From Gammaproteobacteria bacterium (GTDB taxonomy: Bacteria > Pseudomonadota > Gammaproteobacteria > Pseudomonadales > Pseudohongiellaceae): a stretch of 35,795 bases of DNA. Positions 9,567 through 18,636 of this stretch are shown one piece after another. The stretch is from NCBI GenBank assembly GCA_002700775.1, contig PAEL01000125.1, positions 1 to 35,795 on the forward strand, in the 5' to 3' direction. Every line of letters starts with the position of its first letter. The stretch's first letter is position 1. The notes under the pieces were generated by a model, which was not told the origin of the DNA, did no database searches, and worked only from the letters and a program-made list of their open reading frames with translations. The translations under genes were made by a program, and so were the position numbers.

Positions 9567-10601
9567 ATGAAAAATACACTACTGAGTTTCATATTTTTTC
9601 TAGTGCTGAGTTCTTGCAGCGATCAACTGTCTCGAAATAGACCCTACATATTGACGACTGCCACAACCGGAGGAACTTACTACCCGGTTGGAGTTGCACT
9701 TGCAACAATCGCTCACGCTGAGCTTTCTGAAGCAGAGGGAATTTCTCTCACTGCCATAAGCTCTGCTGGCTCTTTTGAGAACGTGAAATTACTCAGGGAC
9801 AATCAAGCTCAATTTGCGCTTTTACAAGGCCCTTTCGGCGCTTGGGCGTGGGCGGGAGAAGGCCCGGTCAGCAAGCCTCAAACTCATATGCGAAGCGTCG
9901 CAGCAATGTGGAAAAACGTTCAACACTTTGTTTTATTGAGTGAGCTTGCCACGACTGGTGAGATCATGGATCTCGACAACCTCTCTGGTCAACGATTCGT
10001 ACTTGGTGCCCGGAATTCTGGCGCCGAACAAACAGGCCGATTCATACTGGAGACGCTGGGAATCGACTACAACAAAAAATTTAATTTAGCGTACATGGGA
10101 TACGGACCAACAACGAGCGCCATCCAAGATGGGAACATCGTTGGGATGAATATCCCTGCCGGAGCTCCAAATAGTTCAATTACGCAAGCCTATGCCCTTC
10201 TGGGCAATCGGGTAACCATCTTAGAATGGACTCAAGTATCCTTGGATAAACTCAACAACCGGTATCCATTGTACGATTGGTATGATTTCCCTCCGGGAAC
10301 TTATCCAAATCAACAGAAACACATCAGGACTATAGCAGCGCCTAATGTCTTAGTGACCAGAGCCGATATTCCCAGCGATGTTGTGTATGCAGTAACGAAA
10401 GTTATTTGGGAAAACCTCGCTACATTACAACAAATTCATGGCGCAACTAAAGACATGAAATTAGAAATCGCGTTTGATGGCCTCGGTGCGCCTCTCCATG
10501 ACGGCGCACTCCGATATTATCAAGAAGTTGGACTTGAAGTGCCACCAAGACTAATATACCAAGACTCATCTCTCGCTATCACTGAATCGGTAATCCAATA
10601 G
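9567..10601 (+). CDS. TAXI family TRAP transporter solute-binding subunit (lipoprotein)
   Basis: 'LTTATTGGTYYPVGVALATIAHAE' and 'ISSAGSFENVKLLRDNQAQFALLQ' are typical of TAXI proteins; lipobox 'LVLSSC'; adjacent fused permease. Confidence 0.92.
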   Translation: MKNTLLSFIFFLVLSSCSDQLSRNRPYILTTATTGGTYYPVGVALATIAHAELSEAEGISLTAISSAGSFENVKLLRDNQAQFALLQGPFGAWAWAGEGPVSKPQTHMRSVAAMWKNVQHFVLLSELATTGEIMDLDNLSGQRFVLGARNSGAEQTGRFILETLGIDYNKKFNLAYMGYGPTTSAIQDGNIVGMNIPAGAPNSSITQAYALLGNRVTILEWTQVSLDKLNNRYPLYDWYDFPPGTYPNQQKHIRTIAAPNVLVTRADIPSDVVYAVTKVIWENLATLQQIHGATKDMKLEIAFDGLGAPLHDGALRYYQEVGLEVPPRLIYQDSSLAITESVIQ

Positions 10602-10606
10602 GAGCT

Positions 10607-12622
10607 ATGACTTCACCAATCCTTAAATGGGCAGCTTTTTTGTTTGCGCTCTTTCATATTTACTGCAATGTCTTTTCAAGCATCTCAGAACTGAGGCTCT
10701 CCGCGATTCATTTTGGAGGCTTCGTTGCAATATGCGCTTTTATGGGCAATGAAAGCAAAACCATAGGACGTGGAACACTTTCTTATTGGATAAATATCTC
10801 TCTTGCATTGCTAGCGATCAGTACAAGTTTATATTTGATATTTTTTGAGAACGCTTTATACGCGCGAGAAACAGAATATGTGACGAGTGATTATGTTTTT
10901 TCCATTATAGCCATAACACTCGCTATAGAATTTACCCGACGCACCACCGGCTGGTTTATGCCCGCCTTAATTTTAACAAGTCTCTCTTATATTCTTTTCT
11001 TAGGAAGGTACATTGGTGGGATTTTTTCTTTCCCCGGGCTAAGCCTTGAGACTGTGCTTTATCGAAGCTTTTTTACCGGCGAGGGAATGTTCGGTCTAAC
11101 GGCACAGATTTCTTCAACTTTTGTTTTTATGTTTATAATCTTCGGGGCTTTTCTTCTAAGATCGGGCGCTGGAGATTTTATCGTGAGGCTTGCGGGCTGC
11201 CTTGCTGGCCGCTATATCGGAGGCGCTGGTATGGTAGCGGTAGTCGGTTCCGGTTTGATGGGGTCGGTTTCTGGCTCAGCTGTGGCTAATACAGTTTCTA
11301 CTGGCGTTATTACTATACCGATGATGCAAAAATCAGGTTTCCCCAGTCGATTTTCGGCAGGCGTTGTAGCTGCTTCATCTACCGGGGGAGCTCTCATGCC
11401 CCCAGTAATGGGAGCTGGAGCATTCGTATTAGCCAGCTATACCCAAATACCTTACCTCACAATTATTAGCGCTTCTGCGCTTCCCGCAATTTTATATTTT
11501 TTAACTGTCTCATACTTTGTACGAATTGAAGCAAAAAGGTTAAAGCTCGGCATTGTCCAAGCGGAAGATGCCGAAAGGGTTCGAGACGTACTCAAAGAGG
11601 GCTGGCACTTCGTTATCCCAATGGGGGTACTGGTTTTTTTCTTAGTTTCAGGCCGCACTCCCACAACCGCAGCCGCATTTGCAATTATTAGTGTAATCGG
11701 TTCTTCGTGGATCTCTAAAAACCCCATGCGGCCCGGCGATATTTTTGAGGCCGTGGTCGATGGGGTAAGAGGTATGGTTTCTACGGCGCTACTTCTCGTA
11801 GCGGTAGGCATAATAATAAATGTCGTTACCACCACGGGTATTGGAAATGCCTTTTCATTGATGATCGTTGAATGGGCTCAAGGTAGTTTGCTGATTACGC
11901 TTATTTTGGTTGCGCTTGCTTCACTCGTTCTTGGTATGGGTTTACCCGTAACCGCATCCTACATTGTACTTGCAACACTCTCAGCACCTCTAATCTTTGA
12001 CCTAATTTCACAGGCCCAGCTGGTGTCGGCGCTCGAATTAGGAAACTTACCTAGCAATGTAACTGCAACAATAAATTTATTTGGTGGCGACCCCTTGATT
12101 GCGCTCAAAGAAATGCCGCTCGAGATGAAACAACTGATACGCCAAGAAATGCTACCACCAGAACTACTTACTGGCATGCTACTTAGCTCTCATCTTATTA
12201 TTTTTTGGCTCTCCCAGGACAGCAATGTAACACCACCTGTCTGCCTCGCGTCTTTTGCAGCGGCAGGGATCGCGAAGACGCCTCCCATGGCAACTGGATT
12301 AACCTCATGGAAAGTTGCTAAGGGTCTTTATCTGGTACCGGTTCTTTTTGCTTATTCACCATTGATTTCAGGTTCCTGGCCAGAACGAATTGAAGTCTTC
12401 TTCTGGTCATGCTTAGCGCTCTATGCCTTAGCCGGGCTGCTTCAGTGGCATCTTGAAACTAAGCTAAATGTTTTTAGCGCAGGTTTATTAGCCCTGAGCG
12501 CGATACTAATGATTTGGCCGCCTTTTTCAATTATCTATCACTTAATAGGTGCAGCATCTCTCTTTGTTGTAGTTATATGGCAAACAATCGAAAATAGAAA
12601 CTTAGCAAAAACGACAGCATAA
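10607..12622 (+). CDS. TRAP transporter fused permease subunit
   Basis: Polytopic; 'GSGLMGSVSGSAVANTVSTGVITIPMM' and 'GMGLPVTASYIVLATLSAPL' are DctM-family signatures; SD 'aggag' before the start. Confidence 0.94.
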   Translation: MTSPILKWAAFLFALFHIYCNVFSSISELRLSAIHFGGFVAICAFMGNESKTIGRGTLSYWINISLALLAISTSLYLIFFENALYARETEYVTSDYVFSIIAITLAIEFTRRTTGWFMPALILTSLSYILFLGRYIGGIFSFPGLSLETVLYRSFFTGEGMFGLTAQISSTFVFMFIIFGAFLLRSGAGDFIVRLAGCLAGRYIGGAGMVAVVGSGLMGSVSGSAVANTVSTGVITIPMMQKSGFPSRFSAGVVAASSTGGALMPPVMGAGAFVLASYTQIPYLTIISASALPAILYFLTVSYFVRIEAKRLKLGIVQAEDAERVRDVLKEGWHFVIPMGVLVFFLVSGRTPTTAAAFAIISVIGSSWISKNPMRPGDIFEAVVDGVRGMVSTALLLVAVGIIINVVTTTGIGNAFSLMIVEWAQGSLLITLILVALASLVLGMGLPVTASYIVLATLSAPLIFDLISQAQLVSALELGNLPSNVTATINLFGGDPLIALKEMPLEMKQLIRQEMLPPELLTGMLLSSHLIIFWLSQDSNVTPPVCLASFAAAGIAKTPPMATGLTSWKVAKGLYLVPVLFAYSPLISGSWPERIEVFFWSCLALYALAGLLQWHLETKLNVFSAGLLALSAILMIWPPFSIIYHLIGAASLFVVVIWQTIENRNLAKTTA

Positions 12623-12653
12623 AGTTCAAAATCGTTACGAAAAGAGGCCGACC

Positions 12654-13664
12654 ATGAATACCTATACAGCCAATCAAATACATTTAATCAGTCGCCCGTC
12701 AGGTTTGCCGACGGCCGAGAATTTCAAGTTAAAAAAAGTACAGCTTGATGAGATCGTCGATCACGAAATTTTAGTAAAAAACATTTTTATGTCGGTCGAC
12801 CCATACATGCGAGGTCGAATGCGCGAGGATGCTGTTTACGCCCAAGCCTATCCACTTAACGAAGTAATGTATGGTGGTGCCATCGGAGAGGTAATTGAAA
12901 CCCTAGATCCAAATTTTTCTCCTGGCGATATCGTATTAAACCAGCGAGCATGGCAAGATTATTTCAAAGGTACCGGTAACGAATTAACAAAAATTAACCC
13001 ATTCGACAAAAATAATATATCGTTATACCTGGGCACATTAGGTATGCCAGGTCTAACTGCCTATGTTGGCTTATTTAAATTTTGCGATCTAAAACCGGGA
13101 GAAACCGTCTTTGTCTCTGCAGCATCTGGCGCGGTTGGTGCGAATGTATGCCAAATAGCCAAATTAAAAGGCTGCAGAGTTATTGGTAGCTGTGGGAGCG
13201 ATAAGAAATCCTCGTGGCTCAAGGAGGAATGCGGTGTCGATGAGGTAATTAACTACAAAACTTGCGAAAACCTTACTGAAGCACTGAAAGCCGCTTCACC
13301 AATGGGTATTGATGTCTATTTCGAAAACGTTGGCGGAGAACATTTGCAAGCTGCCTTAGACTGTATGAACCCTTTCGGTCGCATTGCTGCTTGTGGCATG
13401 ATCGGAAGCTATAATAATGCCCTGCCAGAGGCCGGCCCAAACAATCTTATGTTAATTGTTGGAAAGAAGATTCGTATTACGGGATTTATTGTCTCTGACC
13501 ACGCAGATATGAAAGAAAAGTTCTTGAGTGAGATGATACCGTGGATACAAAATGGACAGATAAAAAGTCAAGAGACTATAACGGTTGGCATTGATAAAGC
13601 GGTCGAAGCTTTTCTTGGGCTGTTCACCGGCCAAAATTTTGGAAAAATGATCGTAAAAATATAA
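12654..13664 (+). CDS. NADP-dependent oxidoreductase, MDR superfamily (curcumin/prostaglandin reductase-like)
   Basis: 'MSVDPYMRGRM', 'LGMPGLTAYVGLF', 'VFVSAASGAVGANVCQIAKLKGCRVIG', 'DVYFENVGGEHL'. Confidence 0.93.
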   Translation: MNTYTANQIHLISRPSGLPTAENFKLKKVQLDEIVDHEILVKNIFMSVDPYMRGRMREDAVYAQAYPLNEVMYGGAIGEVIETLDPNFSPGDIVLNQRAWQDYFKGTGNELTKINPFDKNNISLYLGTLGMPGLTAYVGLFKFCDLKPGETVFVSAASGAVGANVCQIAKLKGCRVIGSCGSDKKSSWLKEECGVDEVINYKTCENLTEALKAASPMGIDVYFENVGGEHLQAALDCMNPFGRIAACGMIGSYNNALPEAGPNNLMLIVGKKIRITGFIVSDHADMKEKFLSEMIPWIQNGQIKSQETITVGIDKAVEAFLGLFTGQNFGKMIVKI

Positions 13665-13680
13665 AAAGCTAACACTGAAC

Positions 13681-14679
13681 CTAGCCCTGACTCAGAAGAT
13701 TCCTAAGTTCAATAATCGCCGCATTAGCCCGAGATATGTAGTTGGCGATCGTAAGCGAATGATTAGCGAACAACCCATATCCGCCGCCATTTAGCACCAC
13801 AGGGAAAACGAGCGCCTCTTGACTTGACTCCAGCTCACGGACTATCTGACGCAAGCTTGGGCCTGCATTTTTATCATCGATTACATCAGCAAAATCAGCC
13901 TGTACAGCTTGAAGAAAATGCAATAACGCCCATGTAGCCCCCCGCGCCTCAAAAAAAACATTATCAATTTCAAGCCAAGCTGTTTTTACCAAAGCATCTT
14001 GTTCTATTTCTAAACCTCCTCGTGACACTGCAGCTACATCGTCTGTTGGCTGGACAACACTCATACTGAGACGCTGAGAGAGACTCCCAAGGCGAGATTC
14101 AACATTTGAAAACCAGCTAGATAGGTTATCAGCACGCGCATAGAATTGTGCTTCGGCATTATCAACATCAGCAAGCCGACCTTGATAAGATTTCAAACTT
14201 GAAATTGCTTTCCTATACTCGCTCTCACTTGCCGGGAGTATCCAGCTGTCAGTGGTAAAATTAAATAGAGGCTCCGCGACTATTAAATCGATGTCTTCAG
14301 TTGATTGAGATTGAGAGCGACTAAACCCCTCACGAAAGGCTCGAGAGAAATCTCGAACTTGTACCAGCACTCCAAACTCCCAATTCGGAATATTATCCAA
14401 ATAAACTCCTGGTGGCATGATATCGTTACTTAAAAATCCTCCAGGTTTAGTAAGGAGAGTTTCTGCAACGTTTATCAGCGCAGCGATACTAGCCGAACCA
14501 ATGAAACCTGAGTTCTCACCTGCTTCCTCAGCATCTCCTGCCAACTCCATTGGAGACAATTGCGCTGGCTCATTACTCCAATACACACTGAAAAAAATCA
14601 GCGTGGCGATCAAGAAGAATACAATGGCCGATATTTTCCCAAAACCACGCGACAATCTTCTCTTTATTTTATTCCACAT
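13681..14679 (-). CDS. DUF2333 family membrane-anchored protein
   Basis: N-terminal TM; 'LLTKPGGFLSNDIMPPGVYLDNIPNWEFGVLVQVRDFSRAFR' is recognisable DUF2333-type sequence. Confidence 0.82.
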   Translation of the reverse strand: MWNKIKRRLSRGFGKISAIVFFLIATLIFFSVYWSNEPAQLSPMELAGDAEEAGENSGFIGSASIAALINVAETLLTKPGGFLSNDIMPPGVYLDNIPNWEFGVLVQVRDFSRAFREGFSRSQSQSTEDIDLIVAEPLFNFTTDSWILPASESEYRKAISSLKSYQGRLADVDNAEAQFYARADNLSSWFSNVESRLGSLSQRLSMSVVQPTDDVAAVSRGGLEIEQDALVKTAWLEIDNVFFEARGATWALLHFLQAVQADFADVIDDKNAGPSLRQIVRELESSQEALVFPVVLNGGGYGLFANHSLTIANYISRANAAIIELRNLLSQG

Positions 14680-14771
14680 ATTGGATACTCATAACAAACC
14701 TTTTCAGCCATCATGATAACAGTAGTTACCTCAAAGTAACGCCGAGATGATATTGCATGTTGAAAAGAGGC

Positions 14772-15545
14772 CTACTCAGAGCTGCGTTCCGGAACCCGCA
14801 AGCGAACTGCCACCCTGCCTGATAATTCAATATTTCCTCGCAATCGATATCCCGGTACCGCCTCACGCATCACAGAAAACATCCATCGTGCTTGATCATC
14901 ACTTGGCGCTGTAATGAGAAAAAACGCATCAAGCTCTTGAGCTTTTCTTGCAATATCCTCAAGCAAAAGTTTAATTTCTATTGAATGTTTCGAAACGTTA
15001 GCATTATTTAAGTGATAGAAAACATCGCCCGATGCAATCTCAGCCTCAAGCTCCTTTTTTAACCCAGCAATTTCATTTTCCTCAGGGTCAACAGTTTGAG
15101 CTCGTAAGATCAATTGTCTCGCCTCTTCAAACAAGCCTCTCCGCATTGCCTCTCGAGCTAACTGTATATAACGTTTTACAATATCTCTAAAACCCTGTTG
15201 CGCAATTTTACTCGAAGGGTCCTTTGACAGCGCCCGACTAAAAAAATGATGCGCGCTAGAATCGCTTGGAGTGAGAAGTCGATCAGCATCGAGCGCTTGT
15301 AATCCAGCATAAAGCAGGTCTGGGAGAGACATATCTTCATCGTCTTGGACCGTATTATCGATTACCTCCGACTCAGACAGCATTCGGATATTTATTGCTT
15401 CCTCACCTTTCTGCCGTTCAGGCATCGAGGGGTTTGCTGTCTGACAGGAATATATAATCATGGCTAGGCTGATCGTGAGTGCTGTTTTTATAAATTCAGA
15501 AAAAAGCATAGGGGCTATACAGCAATTTTTAATAGAGGAATTCAC
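14772..15545 (-). CDS. Hypothetical lipoprotein with TPR-like helical region
   Basis: Lipobox-like 'MIIYSC'; 'YIQLAREAMRRGLFEEARQLILRAQTVDPEENEIAGL' is TPR-like. Confidence 0.65.
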   Translation of the reverse strand: MNSSIKNCCIAPMLFSEFIKTALTISLAMIIYSCQTANPSMPERQKGEEAINIRMLSESEVIDNTVQDDEDMSLPDLLYAGLQALDADRLLTPSDSSAHHFFSRALSKDPSSKIAQQGFRDIVKRYIQLAREAMRRGLFEEARQLILRAQTVDPEENEIAGLKKELEAEIASGDVFYHLNNANVSKHSIEIKLLLEDIARKAQELDAFFLITAPSDDQARWMFSVMREAVPGYRLRGNIELSGRVAVRLRVPERSSE

Positions 15546-16800
15546 TCATTGGGATAAAGCCTAATCGGTCACCATAATTAACCTTTGAGAACGATGGCAC
15601 CACAATAAAACCATCTGCCTCCGATAAGGAGACCGCAACCCCGGAGCTTTGATTGTTTAGCGGACGCGCGACCATACCTTCCGAGCTCGAGTCAAGTCGG
15701 GAGCGGAGATACTCCTCCCGCTCCGAAACATAAATTCTTTCAAAATCTGTAGCTACTTTGAAACTAGTTGGCGCCTGGGCCTTACAACCCATCATCGCCA
15801 ATAAACTGGGACGCACAATTAACCCAAAGGTAACAAATGCTGATACAGGATTCCCAGGCAAACCAAAGAAAAATTTCGGTATAAGATCATGACTTTTTAT
15901 TCTTCCAAACGCAAACGGTTTGCCAGGCTTCAAGGCCAATTTCCACAAATCTATTTTGCCAAGGGATTCAACAACATCCCTCACATGGTCCTCTTCACCG
16001 ACCGAAACACCTCCGGTACTAATAACGCAATCAGACTCACCTGCGGCCTCCTCAAAAACTTTCAGCGTCTCTGCAAATGTATCAGCGACCGCGTGATGTT
16101 TAGTCACCGAACAGCCCAATCCAACCAACATAGAACTAAGCATTGCTATGTTAGTGTCATATATCTTCCCGGACGCTAGACTCTTGCCAGGAGGTTGAAG
16201 CTCGTTTCCTGTCGTGAGAAGTGAAACTTTCAATTTGCGCTTAACATTGATATTTTCAACGCCGAGAGATGCAAGGACTCCGATGTCTGTTGACTTTATG
16301 CGGTGCCCTGCCCGAAACAGACACGTTCCCTGGCGAATATCATTCCCCAAACTACGCACGTTTTCCCCAGCACTTACTGGTTGTAAAACGCGTATTAAAC
16401 CCTTCTCGTGATTCACAAATTCACAATTTTCCTGCATTACGACTGCGTCAGATCCCTGGGGCATTTGAGCTCCCGTGAAAATTCTCGCACTTTCACCTTG
16501 CGACAACTTATCACCTATCGCTCCCGCCGGTATCCTATCCTTTACGGACAAAAGCATATTTGAACCCGCTAAATCTAAAGAGCGAACTGCATAGCCATCC
16601 ATCGCGCTATTGTCAAATGGAGGCACAGAAATAGGTGCTAAAAAGTCTTTTGCGATGACTCGTCCGAGAACAGAACCTAAAGGCAGCACGTCAGATTCGG
16701 TTACAACGCGCAAAGAGTTAAAAATTAACGGTAAAGCAATCCGTAACGGAGTCAAGTCTTGCTTCGAGCTAGTTACGCTATTTCGATCGTTTGGCGTCAC
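15529..16800 (-). CDS. moeA: Molybdopterin molybdotransferase MoeA
   Basis: 'PPFDNSAMDGYAVRS', 'RIFTGAQMPQGSDAVVMQE', 'TGNELQPPG', 'STGGVSVGEEDHVRDV', 'GLPGNPVSAFVTF'; GTG start. Confidence 0.96.
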   Translation of the reverse strand: MTPNDRNSVTSSKQDLTPLRIALPLIFNSLRVVTESDVLPLGSVLGRVIAKDFLAPISVPPFDNSAMDGYAVRSLDLAGSNMLLSVKDRIPAGAIGDKLSQGESARIFTGAQMPQGSDAVVMQENCEFVNHEKGLIRVLQPVSAGENVRSLGNDIRQGTCLFRAGHRIKSTDIGVLASLGVENINVKRKLKVSLLTTGNELQPPGKSLASGKIYDTNIAMLSSMLVGLGCSVTKHHAVADTFAETLKVFEEAAGESDCVISTGGVSVGEEDHVRDVVESLGKIDLWKLALKPGKPFAFGRIKSHDLIPKFFFGLPGNPVSAFVTFGLIVRPSLLAMMGCKAQAPTSFKVATDFERIYVSEREEYLRSRLDSSSEGMVARPLNNQSSGVAVSLSEADGFIVVPSFSKVNYGDRLGFIPMSEFLY

Positions 16801-16821
16801 TTTCTACCTATATCCTGCTAT

Positions 16822-17727
16822 TTAATCGCGGACCACCCTCTTTACATACAGCGAAAGAATTGTTTCTTTCAAATCAGAGTGCCAAGACTTCGGTTTAATT
16901 CCAAAGGTGTCAAAAATTTTTTTACTGGATAAAGTTGCATTTAATATCTCAGGCTCGCTTATTTGGTGCTCAACGATCTTTATATTGTTCATAATTTCAT
17001 ACAACTCTTCATCATGACTTACAGCATAATCAAAAGTTTGTTTAGCAAACTCTATCTCGCGTTTCGTTTCAAGCCCCGCATAATGATAAGTTCCCCAAGC
17101 ATTCGCACCGCAGCTAACTTGTCTCATAACAGCCAAGATCGCAGCCGCCAAATTTCTCGTGCTAGTCGGACTAAATCTTCTCCGATTTACAGGCAACTCG
17201 CCCTGGTAACGTTTCAGAGAACGAATCCAAGATTTAATCAGTCCGCGTTTATGTTTCCCAAACAGCCAACCAGATCTGATAATTATGTGCTTAGAATGAG
17301 CTCGGACAGACTCTTCACCGGCCAAGGTGCAACGCCCATAAACTCCTTGAGGATTTAGTTCATCATTTTCATTATAGCTAAGCTTTTTTTCTCCATCAAA
17401 GACATAGGGGTTAGAGAGATGGAGAATCGGAATATTAAGATGATTACTTATCTCACTAAGAACTGCCGGCAACTGCGCATTTATTTGTCTGCACCGAATT
17501 TCGGCGGACTCAGACTTTTTTAAGGCGCTATGATTTCCAGATATAAAATCAGTAAGATTTATCAACTGTGAGGGAGCATAGTCAGAAATAACTTTGGCTA
17601 TTCCCAAAGTGTTATTCAAATCAAAAATTTTTTCTGGGGGCGAGACGAACCGTATTTTATTCTTCCGAAGACTCTCGATCAGAGCCTTTCCCGTAGGACT
17701 CTTCCCACCGACAATAAATAATTTCAC
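16822..17727 (-). CDS. RmlD-like sugar-nucleotide reductase / NAD(P)-dependent epimerase family
   Basis: 'MKLFIVGGKSPTGKALIESL', 'ILHLSNPYVFDGEKKLSYNENDELNPQGVYGRCTLAGEESV', 'IIRSGWLFG'. Confidence 0.85.
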   Translation of the reverse strand: MKLFIVGGKSPTGKALIESLRKNKIRFVSPPEKIFDLNNTLGIAKVISDYAPSQLINLTDFISGNHSALKKSESAEIRCRQINAQLPAVLSEISNHLNIPILHLSNPYVFDGEKKLSYNENDELNPQGVYGRCTLAGEESVRAHSKHIIIRSGWLFGKHKRGLIKSWIRSLKRYQGELPVNRRRFSPTSTRNLAAAILAVMRQVSCGANAWGTYHYAGLETKREIEFAKQTFDYAVSHDEELYEIMNNIKIVEHQISEPEILNATLSSKKIFDTFGIKPKSWHSDLKETILSLYVKRVVRD

Positions 17728-17845
17728 CGCGCTCTGCGCTTTGCGATATACATCTCAGGTCTTCTTGTTTTTTACAGAAATACTTACATTTTAACCAACG
17801 CGTGAGCTCTAATCCAATGCCACATAGCATTGGAGGTTCTGTCGC

Positions 17846-18316
17846 CTAAAAAGGGATATCATCATCAAAATTATCAAAATTTGCTGATTGTGATGCCTTT
17901 GCCTGACTATCCGATTGACTTGGCTCAACAGGTCTTTGGTTCTCACCAAAAGCATTGTCGTTCATCTCCTGCGGCCCAGACCGACCATCGAGCATCTGCA
18001 TTTCGTTCGCAACAATTTCAGTAGAATATTTTTTGACCCCATCTTGCTCCCATGACCGAGTCTGTAATCGTCCTTCAACGTAGAGTTTGGAACCCTTTTT
18101 TACGTATTGCTCAACAATTTCAGCGAGTCGGTTGAAGAAAACGACTCGATGCCATTCTGTTTTCTCTTGTTGCTCACCGGATGTCTTATCCTTCCAAGAG
18201 TCGCTTGTAGCAAGAGAGATGTTTGCTACGGCATTGCCGTTCGGCATGTATCGAACCTCTGGGTCGTTACCTAAGTTTCCTACCAAAATTACTTTATTAA
18301 TCCCTCTGCTAGCCAC
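17846..18316 (-). CDS. ssb: Single-stranded DNA-binding protein
   Basis: '[41 protein letters not shown]', '[15 protein letters not shown]', acidic tip 'DDDIPF'; GTG start with GGAGG. Confidence 0.98.
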   Translation of the reverse strand: MASRGINKVILVGNLGNDPEVRYMPNGNAVANISLATSDSWKDKTSGEQQEKTEWHRVVFFNRLAEIVEQYVKKGSKLYVEGRLQTRSWEQDGVKKYSTEIVANEMQMLDGRSGPQEMNDNAFGENQRPVEPSQSDSQAKASQSANFDNFDDDIPF

Positions 18317-18636
18317 TACGACCTCCGATTTTTAGATCTAAAAAATAACAAGTTAACGATAATTAACTAGTTCCTCAGCGAGGACTGTTAATCGCTTTCC
18401 TTTTTATGAACGTTACACAATATGCACGTTCCTAACAACACATTTGTTAAAAATGGCCAATAGAAAAGCAAAGTTCCATGCTTAGTTGGAAAAATCCAGT
18501 CCAGGTAGATTCAACAACGTAATTCTCAAAAACATTTGTTTGACCGGCGTACTTTACTAGGTCACACGGTAGCATCCATAATACTCGGCTTCGCAAAACA
18601 AACCTATTCAGACTTAGGAAGGCATAACAGGAAAAA

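Noticed and set aside
11452-11835. 127-aa minus-strand ORF inside the TRAP permease
   Set aside because: Entirely antisense to a confidently assigned gene; low-complexity Thr/Ser/Pro composition typical of shadow ORFs.
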